Below, piece by piece: positions 1 to 14,867 of a stretch of 60,000 nt of DNA. The stretch comes from Nematostella vectensis (Eukaryota > Cnidaria > Anthozoa > Actiniaria > Edwardsiidae): NCBI RefSeq assembly GCF_932526225.1, contig NC_064046.1, positions 684,001 through 744,000 of the forward strand, read 5' to 3'. Positions within the stretch are counted from its first letter, which is position 1. Every line of letters begins with the position of its first letter. Under the pieces are notes generated by a model. That model saw nothing but the letters and a program-made list of their open reading frames with translations. It was not told the origin of the DNA and did not search any database. The position numbers and the translations under genes were made by a program.

Positions 1-162
1 GGAGTAACTGGACCGAGTGCACAGTCACGTGTGGATCTGGGAAGCAATTCCGAACCAGGAACTGCACCAACCCTCGCCCTGCTTTTGGTGGGGCAGACTG
101 TTCTGGTATTGGTGACCCCACCGAGGCCAAGATCTGCATCAAGCCACCCTGCCCTGAAGAGC
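1..162 (+). CDS. TSP1 repeat 1 (partial exon)
   Basis: Reading from position 3 gives a thrombospondin type 1 repeat with WTEC followed by CTVTCG, the C-x2-(S/T)-C-G site that POFUT2 fucosylates in this family, and ending KPPCPEE. The exon starts before the window, so the first strand is missing. Donor GTAAGT at 163, phase 1. Confidence 0.85.
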
Positions 163-3100
163 GTAAGTTTAGCTGTAAACATTGAGCCAGCGCGAACTGT
201 GGGCATCATGTGCGTGTGCTATTGTTATCTTATGTTGGGGGGTGTATAGGTCTGAGTTAGGGGGTATAGGTGTGTGGTTGCGTAGGGGGTATAGATGTGT
301 GGTTGCGTGGGGGTATAGGTGTGTGGTTGCGTGGGGGGTGGTATAGGTGTGTGGTTGCGTGGGGGGTGGTATAGGTGTGTGGTTGCGTGGGGGGTGTATA
401 GGTATGTGGTTGCGTGGGGGGTTATAGGTGTTTGGTTGCGTGGGGGGTGTAGGTGTGTGGTTGCGTGGGGGGGGGATATAGGTGTGTGGTTGGGCGAGGG
501 GGGGTGTGGTTGCCCGAATTCCCAAACATCCCGCCAATCACAACCCGTATCTTTTGCTACAGGGATCGGATCATCAAACTATTTGGCCATGCCATGTAGC
601 TAGTGATGAACTTTATAAAAAAATGTTACATGTGTTAAAATTGCTGTTTCTATGGCAACGGAACGGTGAACCCGTTAAATTTACTATTTGCGAAGTGGTG
701 TTCGCTACACGGAATGTTTTAACAAATAAGCTATGGAAGTTTTATTAAAATCTATGAGGAACTGAGATATTGGCGTATTTTTTTTTCAGTCACTGTTATT
801 TACATACTTTGAAATTCGCCCCTGATATCTGTTTTGTTGATCGTTAGTTTAAGGGGCCATTCCGAGGACTTTTTTAGCCGCCATGTAAAATATCGTCGTC
901 GTTTTCGTATAATAAAATTAAGAATCCAGAAACATTCGGGTTAACTTTGAGCTCCATTGAAGGGTTGTAAGTAAGCGATTAGATTTTATGAAAATGGGCA
1001 TTTTTATAAAGTTCATCCCTAGCTACATGGCATGGCCAAATAGTTATTGATGATCCGATCCCTGTAACAGAAAATTGTGATTGACAGGATGGTTGGGAAT
1101 TCGGGAAACTGTATCAAATCTCCTTAAAGTATCTCTATTAAAACCTGTTCAAATTGATTTTAAGTTAAAATACAGTTATCTTGTTACACGATATTTGGCC
1201 GTGGACTGCTCGAAGTTGAATGAATTCTCTCTTGCTCATTTTTGTACGGCTTATAGCCATACCGTCACTTATAGAAATCTCACAATGCTTACATGTGTGT
1301 TTTATCGCAGCCTCGAACATGGGACCGGAAGTGGGTTGGTCCCGCTGTTCCAGGACCTGTGGGGGAGGGGTTCAGTGGAGAGTGGTGAAGCTGAAGGGCG
1401 GCAAGGAAGAGAACGAAACGCGCACGTGTTCGACCACGCCCTGTCCTGGTATGAGGCTAAGTAACGACAATAACCTGAAGTGATAAATAACCGGTCCTAA
1501 GGAGAAAAACTAATGGGTGTAAAATGGCATCCGCCATGACTAACTGGGAATAAGTTGTGATTATTATTAATTAGACCTTGCGTGACTGTCCAACAATGTC
1601 ATGTGACTATGTTTTTTGCACAAGAAAATTTAGCCCAAAATTGTGTTTTTTTTTTCAAACGCGGCCACTTCCACATAAGGAAACTAATATATTCCTTATT
1701 TGGAAAAACTGCATTGCTTGTACTCAGAAGAGAAAAACAGTCACTGTGATCATCTTTACCCAATCGAGAAGGTCTTTGAAATAAAAACTAAGATTGCTCG
1801 TTACCAGACCACCAAAACGACAACGTTTTCTTCATATGTACCTAACTAACCGGAATTGACGTCATTGTTCCAGTTGACGGTGGTTATTCGAGCTGGAGTG
1901 AGTGGACTGGCTGCTCGGTGTCGTGCGGTGGCGGCATCAAGTCGAGGTCCCGAACATGCACAGAGCCCATCCCGATGTTTGGTGGAAGCCGCTGTGGCGA
2001 GCTTGGGAAGCCTGTGGAAACCGAACAGTGCAACATGCAGGAGTGTCCAGGTCAGCGGAAATACCCATTTATTTAGTTTTGACGTTCATGTCTGTTAATG
2101 TTTTTTAGTTTTAGTGCACGTGCAGATTATTTACTTTTCTTTTTTTTTCTTTTTATGTACTTGGGCTCATCAGCACCTAAAAGTAAGTACGACATCACAA
2201 CTATTTGCCATGCATACAGCCCCATTAATCCATTTAATCGGAAACTCCGGTACTTCTGGTTATTTTGTAAATGGTACAGATTCCTTCCACTGGAAAATTT
2301 CCGGAAAGTGTGGAATTGCTTAAGAGTTAGTCCACTTTCACAGGGAATACCAGAAATTCCGGAAAATCTTGTACCATATGCAGTTTTCCATAGAATATTT
2401 GACCGAGGCCCCATCGGCCTCTATTCCCCAAGGCCCCAAAAGTAGAATTTCTGGGTACTGAAGCAAATGAAACATGAGTCACCCCGGAAATTCTGGAATA
2501 TAGAAAAACTTTTTCTTAACATTATGGCATTCCGGAAAAACTGGGATCCCATTCTGGGATTTCCTATAAAATGGCAAACAACCATAGTACCTTTACCGCC
2601 TTAGGCCTTCTAACCTTTCTCCCCTGTGACGTAGTACCCTTGCGCTCTTGCCGCGAGTTCTTCGAACGTTGTCACAAGCGAACAGATGGTCTCTACTCCA
2701 TCGTCGTCAGGGAGAGAGACACCGCCCGAGAACTCACGGTGTACTGTGATATGACTCGGTCCGGCGGAGGCTGGACACTAGTGGTGACCGCGGCAACCAA
2801 TCAGGGCTGGTCAGCGGACAACATTAAAATGAGGTAAGCAAGATTGCTAGAACTCAATTATGTTCGCATTTTCGCAGTCTGCTTTTCTTTACGTCGCCTC
2901 AGAAGTTGTCGTTTTCGTTTGAATTAACGCTGCCAACTTGAATGAATATTGTGAATAATCAAAATAAAAAGAATTCCCGATACATTTTTTGGTTAATTAT
3001 ATTCCTGAGAGGCATACAAGATATCGCTTTTATACTTAAACGGACCGTTTTGGTAACGTTATAACCGAGTTGCCGCAAGATAGCCAGCCACAAAGCATTC

Positions 3101-5422
3101 ATGTCCATCGGCTAATCCAACCGAGATATTGAGAACTTTCAATGAAATATCGTTATTTCGTATCATACCTCAATTTTGGGTGGTGATTTGAGTTTTTTTC
3201 TCAAAAGACCGTTGTATTTTCAAATTTTAATGGTAACAGAAAAATGGTTGTTATATTTTTTTAGTAAAGTTTGCCTCGTCGCAATTTCCACCTCTCAAAC
3301 GAAGTCGCTTAGACCTGTGTCACGCAAAGCGCTTGAAAAACCTTCTTGTCTTGACCTGTGTCACGCAAAGCGCTTGAAAAACCTTCTTGTCTTGACCTGT
3401 GTCACGCAAAGCGCTTTAAAAACCTTCTTGTCTTGACCTGCGTCACGCAAAGCGCTTGAAAAACCTTCTTGTCTTGACCTGTGTCACGCAAAGCGCTTGA
3501 AAAAACTTCTTGTCTTGTAGGAACATCGATGACCCGACCGTGGTCGATGATTACTCGATCCTGGGCGAGGCGGACTCCATCAAGGCGATATCTGCTGGCG
3601 AGTTTGAGTACAGACTTGAGGCGAACGAGCGCGAGGTGTTTGGTGGGATTTGGAAAGCACCGCATTCATACAGGTACGGATTAACCCGCGAAATCTCCTA
3701 ACTATTCAACTAAATAGCACGCTGCTCAGGTGAGAGCTATGTGCTTACTATGCTATGTGCTAACGGATCAACTCGCGAAATCTCTTAATTATTCTACTGA
3801 ATAACACGCTTCTTAGGTAATGAGAATATAAAATGCTATGTGCATACAGTTGCGGACCAACTCGAGAAATCTTCTAACTCCTTTTGACTATATCTTACCA
3901 GCTTTGTGAACAACTACCCGAACCAAACCGACATCCGTGAAATGCAAAAGTTTCCTCCCACATGGGAGTACGGGGCTGAAGGGCTTGGTTATCGCATGCC
4001 ATGGCTTCCTCTGGCGGACCCCAAAACGCTTCTCACCACCTCTGATCGCAAGGGGAAGAGCTGGTTTGGGACTATTGTCACGAGGAGTGGGTACGAGGGC
4101 AAGGAGTTCAAACCTTCGCCTTGGATCAAGATTAAAATGCTGAACCCAGGGCTTATCTGGTACTGGATGAGAGAGCCCTCATCTGCCTTAAAACGTGAGT
4201 TTAATCGGTTATTTATCTTATTTAAATTTTGACTGATCATGCTTTCATGTAAGCTTAACATTATGTAACTATTCTGGATTTAATGTCGTTTGACCTTGTT
4301 TGATTTATTACGGATCTAGCTCGGTTATAAACTGAATATTGATACCTTTGTAATTTCAGCGCCGAGTGCGTCAGAGCCTGACGCCATGTGCCCATCTCCA
4401 GGTGAGTACTACATGTAAGAATTTGAATTAGCCACACAGTTGTTGATGTTGTTCTCGTCCCTCGTTGACTATCTGTTCGCATTTCCAATCCATTCCATTG
4501 CGAGTGCAGATTGTATCCGTTCTTATGACTTGTTGAGTACAGCCTGTGGTCTGATTGGTTTTCATGGCCCGTCAACGTGCCTGTCACGTGTCTTGATTGC
4601 ACGTTTTCGTTACGTCATAGTCAATTTCTTGTATCTGTTTCAGTGGCTGGTGGATATAACTTGTGGTCCGATTGGTCCCCATGCCCCGTCACGTGCGGTG
4701 GAGCGATGCAGCTGAGGACTAGGAACTGCTCCAGTCCCAAACCGCTGAATGGTGGTGCCGACTGCTCAAGCCTCGGAAGTGATATTGAAAGTCGGGACTG
4801 CAACACGAACCCCTGCCCTGGTGATACGGGTGAGACAGGATCAGCGTTAAAGAACATGAGTTTTTCAATATCTTTATGAGATTTTTCGCAAAGAGTGAAG
4901 CGTTCTGTGCAGTGTTTTTACTAACAAAAGTAACATATGCGCCTGGAGACGTTTTTCCCTTTTGCTCGCATTGTCTTTTTAATTCCAAAATTTTAAAACG
5001 TGTCTATTTTTGTTGAGATGAACAGACCATATGCGCCCTAATATGCGCTAAGTAAACGTAAGCTTTCGTAGGTTTATACATTCTATTCCCTTAGTATCTC
5101 GCTAATTGACCAAGGGGGATATTATTTCATTTAATGAGCATCTTTTGCGAGTCATTTGACACTCCATAATATCAAAAGATTGTTGACAAGCTTGCATTCT
5201 GGTTTCTGTAGTGAACGGAGGCTACTCGGAGTGGAGCGCATGGACTGAGTGCAGTGCTACTTGTGGCGGGGGAACTCAGATGAGGAACAGGAAATGTAAC
5301 AACCCCAACCCTCAGAACGGAGGCAAGAACTGCATCGACATGGGGCTTGGCAGCGAGATTGAGAGCCGCATGTGCAACCAAAATCCATGTCCAAGTAAGC
5401 TAACAATATGTCTGTCTGTCTA

Positions 5423-5485
<63 letters not shown>

Positions 5486-8400
5486 GACTTTAAACCTTTT
5501 AACTATCTGCTGTCTTCCCCGCTAATCGGCTTTGCAAACTGTCTCTTGTAGCTAACTGTAAACCCCCTTGTGCTAATAACGGAAGCTGTGTAAATAGTCA
5601 GTGCAAGTGTCCAGAGGGATTGTACAAGGGCAGATATTGCCAGATAGGTGAGTCCACAACCATGCAAAAACAACTCTATAGTCCCCTTGCAAATGACATT
5701 TATGAAAGATCGATGGATTAAGATTAAGTTTTTAATGGTGTTATTTCTAGCCATCTGCAAGGTTCCATGTGAGAATGGCGGCACATGTATCGACCCTGTG
5801 TCCAACACGTGTCAGTGCCCGCCTAACTGGAGGGGAGCGACATGCAAGCAAGGTGAGGACAGGCACTGCCCGACACTGTCCGGACAAAGTTCACAAAGCA
5901 GCTCGAGAAACGTTCTTACTCCGAACTAGAATAATATCTAATGTAGCTGGCAGTGCGAGACACTGTCTGGACAAAGTTCACAAAGCAGCTCGAGAAACGT
6001 TCTTACTCAGGACTAGAATAATATATAATGTAGCTGGTAGTGCGAGACACTGTCCGGACAAAGTTCACAAAGCAGCTCGAGAAACGTTCTTACTCAGGAC
6101 TAGAATAATATATAATGTAGCTGGCAATGCGAGACACTGTCCGGACAAAGTTCACAAAGCAGCTCGAGAAACGTTCTTACTCCGAACTAGAATAATATCT
6201 AATGTAGCTGGCAGTGCGAGACACTGTCTGGACAAAGTTCACAAAGCAGCTCGAGAAACGTTCTTACTCAGGACTAGAATAATATATAATGTAGCTGGTA
6301 GTGCGAGACACTGTCCGGACAAAGTTCACAAAGCAGCTCGAGAAACGTTCTTACTCAGGACTAGAATAATATATAATGTAGCTGGCAATGCGAGACACTG
6401 TCCGGACAAAGTTCACAAAGCAGCTCGAGAAACGTTCTTACTCCGAACTAGAATAATATCTAATGTAGCTGGCAGTGCGAGACACTGTCTGGACAAAGTT
6501 CACAAAGCAGCTCGAGAAACGTTCTTACTCCGAACTAGAATAATATCTAATGTAGCTGGTAGTGCGAGACACTGTCTGGACAAAGTTCACAAAGCAGCTC
6601 GAGAAACGTTCTTACTCAGGACTAGAATAATATATAATGTAGCTGGTAGTGCGACACACTGTCCGGACAAAGTTCACAAAGCAGCTCGAGAAACGTTCTT
6701 ACTCAGGACTAGAATAATATATAATGTAGCTGGTAGTGCGAGACACGGTCCGGACAAAGTTCACAAAGCAGCTCGAGAAACGTTCTTACTCAGGACTAGA
6801 ATAATATCTAATGTAGCTGGCAGTGCGAGACACTATCCGGACAAAGCTCACATCAGGCTGGTATACAAAATACCTTATTGGCTTTGCGGCATATCTTCTA
6901 AGATAGTTGACAAAGATAACCGAAGTGTTCAAATGATTCGTAAAAGATAGTAAACAAAATCTAGCTGGCATACATGTCAAATAAGGTTGAACTAGAGAAT
7001 GCATGTATCGTAACCCGCAGTGCTTGATCGGTAGCGTTACATGGATTTTTCTGAGTGCAGCCTTACTTGAAATAGGTGTATGAAATACCTTACCTTTGGG
7101 TCATATGAACCTGAAAGAGATATTTGACAAAGATTATTCATAAGTGGAAAAGGTAATGAATAAAACGTACCTCGCGCATATATAAAGAATCTGATATTTA
7201 CATCAAACATCACTTATGTCTTAAAAATTATATTTTACAATGCAACCACAGTGCCTATAAACCAATTACGAACTTCATTTCTATATTCGTTTGTAGCTGT
7301 CTGCACCCGTTATTGTAAGAACGGAGGAACATGCACCGCCCCAAACACGTGCACCTGTTTGCCAGGATACTCAGGAAGGCGATGCGAAAAGTGTGAGTAA
7401 TGAAGTCAGGAACTTGCGTGACGTACAGCTATCTTGTCATGAACGTGTGTCACGGAATATTGTTACATTATGAGGTCATCTGTGACTTCGCTATCGTGCG
7501 AACTATTATCAACAATAGATTCACGTGTGTGATTTTGCGTAACATGCCAATCGAGATGCGACATATCACGTCTCTCTTTTTGATACTCTAAATAAAAGAA
7601 AGCCCGTACATTTTCGAATATTACAGCAAAATTCGTTGTTGCGCGACCTCGGCGAATCCAAGATCCTTGTCTCGTTTGGAAGTCAGACACAAGCTTTAGG
7701 GGCGGTTTGTTTGGTTTTGATTGTTTGGTTTGATTGACTACGCGCTATTCCCAAACGAAGAAAGGAATTTTCGATTCTCGGAGGTCGCACAACAACGAAT
7801 TTGGCTATAAACCCGTTTGATAAGAAGATCCCAGTAATGAGGGGAGGTTTTTGGGTCTTGAAGGCGTTCGTATGCACGGGTGTTTTACTGCAGACAAGAG
7901 CGTTCGACGATACGTATTGTATGCTGTTGGCGAGTTACCAACAATTCGATGATTCTTTTTTTGTTTTCGTCTTTTCAGCGGAATGCGTGCCTGAATGTCT
8001 GAATGGCGGGGTTTGCGTCAACCGACAATGTCAGTGTCCTCAGGGTTACACAATGGAGGCCTGCCAAAAAGGTAAGACATCCGCCCTAGTGAACTATTGT
8101 GTATTTAACCTGTGTAACCCGACCATCTTGGCGTGATAGGATTGTACATAATTCCTCTGCGAGGAGGGCGTTTGGGTCCATGTATTTACAATGTCGGGAA
8201 ATTTGCAGGGTGGGGATTACGGTAGGTGTTTTGATAAACTACCTTCGTTGGGTGGAGAGGTATTTAACTCGGAACTCTCCCATTAATCCTAATTAATTTT
8301 ACGCAGTGAATAAATGCGAGTTGCCGAAGCCCACGGGGCCGTGCTTGTACGAGCTTCAGACCGCCATAAAAGGCGCTCCACTATCTGACGCGGGCTCGCC

Positions 8401-11400
8401 TTGTATGATGTTCCTACGAGAAGTACTGCAGAACTGTCCATCCAAAAGCACAACGTACCCAAGGAAATTGTGCGAACAGCAGTGCGGTAAGCAAGCGGGT
8501 CATGGTCACGTATTACTGTAGTCACGTCTTATAGTCACGCAATACTATAGTCTTGCCGAATAGTCACGCAACACGCAAGTCACTCCACACCGTCACGCAA
8601 CACTCAAGTCACGCCATGCAGTCACGCAATACTCTAGTCGCGTCATATAGTAACGCAATATTATAGTCTCGCAATACAGTCACGCAATACTCTAGTCACG
8701 CCATGCAATCATGCAAAAGTATAGTCAGATACATAGTGGTCACAATATGGTCATATATTCATAGTCGTAACCTTATCCACTTAATTTATATTTGCTTACA
8801 TCGCTTTAAAATTCCATCTAGAATGCCGGAATTATTGTATTTTTCAAAATTATAAAATTTCAAAACAATCAACAAAACAAAATTGTCGGACTTTAGTGAC
8901 AAGTTGACACTGTTTCCTTGCTGCTTTCAGACGCCAAAGTAACGAATGCTTGTGAGAAGATATGGGCGCCTGACTCGTGTGCGAGTAGCGAAATGAGAGC
9001 GTATTACGACGTGACGTCTCGGCAGTGCAAACAGACCGAATTCTGGGGATGCAATGGCAACCATAACTTGTTCTCCACGGTGGATTCTTGCTCTAAGACG
9101 TGCATCACAGGAGAAAACTATGGTATGTGGGGACGTGGCTTAAATAGAATTAAAAGCTCATGTGGGGACATGGCTCAAATAGAATTAAAAGCTCATATGT
9201 GAACATGACTCAAACCGAATTTAAACCGAAATCACAGGAGAAAACTATGGTATGTGGGGACGTGACTTAAATAGAATTAAAAGTTCATATGGGGACATGG
9301 CTAAAATAGAATTCAAAGATCATATGTGAACATGACTCAAACCGAATTAAAAGTTAATGTGTGAACATGGCTCGAACTGAATTAAGAGCTCATGTAGTAA
9401 ACATGTTTGTCGGAAAGTGGCTTAAACAGTAAAGTGTATGTGTAATAAATTACGATATGTGGGAACGTGGGATTCAAGGTGGCCCAGTGTGTTAGCGCGT
9501 GTGCGTATGGGGCCTCTCACCACAGGTGACCCAGTGTGTGAGCGCGTGTGCGTATGGGGCCTCTCACCACAGGTGGCCCAGTGTGTTAGCGCGTGTGCGT
9601 ATGGGGCCTCTCACCACAGGTGGCCCAGTGTGTTAGTGCGTGTGCGTATGCGGGTCTCACCTCAGCTGAAACGGGTTTGATCAAGACAAGGATATGATCT
9701 TTCTGTTTGTCGGTCCGAAATTTACTTGTCAAACATATGTGGGCTTACTAGATGCTTGTGATCCTCAGTTCCGGGATGGTACATTTTTAATAAATGCGTA
9801 ATATGATTTCAAAATGTGTATGTGTAGTACACCACCATGGCTTAAATAGAACTAAGACTTTTTGTAGTAAACCAAGGTATGTCGAAACATGGCTTAGATA
9901 GAGCTAAGAGTACTTGGAGTACACCACGGCATGTCTAAACATGGCTTAGATAGATGTAAGAATTCTTGGAGTAAATCACGTCGGAACGTAAATGTTGACG
10001 TCGGAGCATAGTTTTTGATCGAGCTTGTGTGAATCCGACTAAACTTGAGGGCTGAAGGTAAAAGGAAAAATTCAGTTCCTAAGTTTTTTTTATTTTTACA
10101 GGTCCGAGCCCAACGGCTGTTACTCCTGTTATACCCCAAAACCGTAAGTATATTTTTATTTCAAAATAAACATTTTTCCAGTGAACAGACAAATGCAGAA
10201 TAAAAGCATTTTATTGGTTAAGTCCTGCACGGGTTTGCAACGTCACATTTAAAAACGATATCGGCTTTCGCCCAGCATTTCAGTCCCCAACAAATACCAG
10301 TTCTTTTTCATTTATCTTATTTCAGATCCTCCGATACCAACCAGCTACTACTGGTATTTCCTGGCAATACAAAACAACCACATCATGGGCGGATCCGGCA
10401 GTCCCCTTCTCCAGACCCAGGGCCCGTACCAACTCATCGATCTGGGCTACTTGTTTACCACACCCCAGTCATGGGCGCAGGCCGAGATCGCGAGCGAGGA
10501 CGCGCTTCTTGACCCCATCGCTAGCCTTCCTGGTCTAACCATTGGTATGAAGGTGAAGCTGGATGCGTCGCTGCGTGACTGTACCACGCCCAGGTACATC
10601 CTGGACACTGGTGCTGCAAGTCTGGACACGCGCGGCATCTCGGTGTTTGTTAAAGGCGAGACCCTCACCGTCCAACTCACGTCTGATACTGCAATTTTCA
10701 AGGTATGCTAGGATTTCTCTCTCTGCAGCCCTCTCCTGCATGATTTTTCATGATAGCGAGGCGTTTAACACGAAAATCCAACCCTCAGTTGATTTATTTC
10801 CTTATATTTACTGTGGCCTGTTGCGTTATCTATTTAGTCACGCCATATTTTTTTATTTATTCCCTGACATTTGCTTTTGTCTGTTGCGTTACGTTATCTA
10901 TTAAGTTACGCCATATTGTTAATTTATTGCCGGCCATTTGCTGTTGTCTGTTGAGTTACGTTATCTGCTTTAACGTTTAAGTAATCTGATTGCAAGCTAG
11001 CCCTGTTTAGTTACGTTATCTTTGATGTCACGCCATATTGCGTTACTCATCTTGGTGTTTTCTTCAGCTTGAGACAAGTGCCATGCTCGACCGATGGGTC
11101 TACCTCGTCATCACTTGGAGGTCCGACCTAGGCCTCACGGTCTATCGTAACGGAGAAGTTCTGGGCACCAGTACTAAGTCCCCACTTTCCGAGAGCCCGG
11201 AAATCAACAAAGATAGTCCTAACTTTATGGTCGGGAAGAGTCTGGGCAAGGGGACCAGCACGTGTGGTCGATTCTATCTGTCGTCGATGGCCATATTCAA
11301 GCAATACCTTGAGCAAGCGACAGTGAAGAAGATCTTTGCGTTCTTCTGGGTTAATAGTAAGTTTGTTTGTTTTGTAGCTACATTTATGTGGTACGAGCCT

Positions 11401-14400
11401 AGTTTTCACTATATAGGTAAGCCGAGATTTTTTGTAGCTACATGTACATTTGACAGGCCTATTTTTTCCTATATTAGTAAGCCGAGACTTTTTGTAGCTG
11501 CATGTATATTTGACGGGCCTAGTTTTTCCTATATTAGTAAGCCGAGACTTTTTGTAGCTGCATGTACATTTGACGGGCCATTTTTTCCTATATTAGTAAG
11601 CCGAGACTTTTTGTAGCTGCATGTACATTTGACGGGCCATTTTTTCCCTATATAAGTAAGCCGATACTTTTTGTAGCTGCATGTACATTTGACGGGCCTA
11701 TTTTTCCCTATATTAGTAAGCCGATCCTTTTTTAGCTACATGTACATTTGACGGGCCTATTTTTTCCTATATTAGTAAGCCGATACTTTTTGTAGCTACA
11801 TGTATATTTGACGGGCCTATTTTTCCTATATTAGTAAGCCGATACTTTTTGTAGCTACATTTATGTTGTACAGGCCTACTTTTTCACTATATAAGTAAGC
11901 CTATATTTTTTGTAGCTACATGCATATTGTACGGTCCTATCTTTTCACTATATATAAGTAAGCCGATACTTTTTGTAGGTACCTGTATGTTGTACGCTTC
12001 GTCTTGTAGTTAAGGCCGGCGTTTTCTATTGTATGATCGATCCTTTATTGGAGGTTTTAGGATTACAAAGGAGTTTCGAGAAGTGTATAAGCCCGCTCCT
12101 AAGGTCTAACAGGATTGGCTGGATTACCTCATTGTTCTATTGTATTCCCGTTCTATGGTTTTGTTTCCCATTTTTTTGTCTGTGCTGTATCAATCCAATG
12201 TGGTGAAATATTCTAATAGCTTCTACATGACCCAAGATTTCCTGTTAATTTTGATCATCTTCTGCATTGACAGTGTTTTATTTTGTTTTCTGCAATTGTT
12301 TCAGTTGTATCTCCGACGCCGCCCCCCAAGTACTACATCTACCTGAGAGTGATCAACCGATCTGGCCGACCAGCGTCCATTTTACCAGGAGATGAGCTGC
12401 CCCCGTCAGGATTTGGACCCGTCAAGCAGGGGAGCATCGTTGATATCACCAAAACAGTCCCTGGGAACATCCCTATCACATTCAGGGTATTTGATTCGGA
12501 AACGCGTGAGGGCCTGCTGGCGAACGACGCTTTCACCACCACTATAACGCCTACGCCCAGCAAGACTCGGTTCGACTTGAATATCACCAAATCAGGTGAA
12601 GTTTCGTATGAGTAGCGCTCGCTTTACAGTATTGTTACAGCGCGCCGCTAGCTAGCGTGACAACCTTGACAGTATTGTTACAGCGCGCCGCTAGCTAGCG
12701 TGACCACCTTGACAGTATTGTTACAGCGCGCCTCTAGCTAGCGTGACCACCTTGACAGTATTGTTACAGCGCGCCGCTAGCTAGCGTGACAACCTTGACA
12801 GTATTGTTACAGCGCGCCGCTAGCTAGCGTGACCACCTTGACAGTATTGTTACAGCGCGCCGCTAGCTAGCGTGACAATCTTGACAGTATTGTTACAGCG
12901 CGCCGCTAGCTAGCGTGACAACCTTGACAGTATTGTTACAGCGCGCCGCTAGCTAGCGTGACAACCTTGACAGTATTGTTACAGCGCGCCGCTAGCTAGC
13001 GTGACCACCTTGACAGTATTGTTACAGCGCGCCTCTAGCTAGCGTGACCACCTTGACAGTATTGTTACAGCGCGCCGCTAGCTAGCGTGACCACCTTGAC
13101 AGTATTGTTACAGCGTGCCGTGAGCTAGCGTGACCACATTGACATTATTGTTACAGCGCGCCGCTAGCTAGCGTGACAACCTTGACAGTATTGTTACAGC
13201 GCGCCGCTAGCTAGCGTGACAACCTTTACAGTATTGTTACAGCGCGCCGCTAGCTAGCGTGACAACCTTGACATTATTGTTACAGCGCGTCGTGAGCTAG
13301 CGTGACCACCTTGACTGTATTGTAACAGCGCACCTTGAGCTAACGTGACCACATTGACTGTATTGTAACAGCGCGCCGTGAGCTTGCGTGACAACCATGA
13401 CAGTGTTGTTATAGCGCGCCGTGAGCTAGCGTGACCACCTTGACAGTATTGTTGCAACGCGCCGTGAGCTAGCGTGACCACCATGACCGTTTGTTGGAGC
13501 TAAGACCAATGAGAATGCGAGGAACATGCTATCTTATTGACATCATCTTCAATAGCCATCCAGCTAGGCAAATAATTGCTTGAGAGAACTTTAAAATACG
13601 ACGGTTATGTAGTGGTTATGTAGTTATTAGTTATAAGTTATTAAAATTCTTATCCGGGTTACTTTCATTTTAAGTGAAGAGAAAAAAGTACATAATCTCA
13701 GTAACAGTTACAAACGTTGCTGGGCGAAACGTTCGCATCAAGACTTCTGATAACATGCCTCCTGGAGGATTCCTTATCAACAAACAAGTCATCGCCAATA
13801 TCACCAAAAAGGTATGATAACGTCAATAGTGGTATAAGAAATATAATGATGATGATGGCACTGATGATGGCAATTATGATAATGATGACAATTATAATGA
13901 TGATGACATTGATGATGACAATAATGATAATGATGACGATGATTATGTTGTTAATTACTGTAAAGACGATAATGCCGACGATTATGGTAGATGATAATGG
14001 TTATGGTGATCGTGGTGATAATGAGGCAGTTAGTCGATGATGATGATGATAATTGTGATGATGATAATGATGAAGATGGCTAGATAATGATGATAGTGTG
14101 GTGACCTGTTTTTTGTTTTTGTTTTATTTTCAGGTTACATCTCCTGGTCCTATAACTTTTACTGTGATAGATGAAGACGGCAAACCCATTTATCTCAACT
14201 ACCATCACAGACAGATGTTGAATCCGCGTGAAGGCTCTTGTCAGCCCATTCCTCTCACAATCACATCCACAGGTATTGTGAATTCTATAGGAGGAAAACA
14301 ATTGTAGTGTTTATTATGATAATGGCGAAAATAATGGTGATGATAAAGATGGTAGTAGTTGTGGTGGTGATGGCAGAAGTAATCATTCATGCGTTCTGTG

Positions 14401-14807
14401 GCAAAAAGCTTTCCCATATAGGATCATATAGGACATGTAGAATATAGTAAGATTTTGAGTAATGTGGAAAATGTACTCCCTCTTATTGGTGATTTTCTAT
14501 TTTGAACCAATCAAATGGAGCAGGGAAAATAATTTTTTCTCTTCTAATTTTAACAAGGTTCCCCACTAATAAGTCATATTACAAAAAAGTAATTTAATCC
14601 CTAACAATAAATATTAAAAAAAACATTAGGCAAAATGTCTCGGCCAATCAAATTGATGTTGTTGTAATGATTTTGATGATAATGATGATGATGGAAATGT
14701 TGTAATGATGGTCATGATTATGATGATGTAATGATGAAGATGATTTTGAAGATTATGTAATAATGTTGATTATGATAATGTAGTGATAATTTTGAAGATG
14801 GTGTTGG

Positions 14808-14867
<60 letters not shown>

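Noticed and set aside
5769-6950. 393-codon frame beginning in EGF exon 2
   Set aside because: It is in a different frame from the EGF domain and runs through the 87-bp intronic array.
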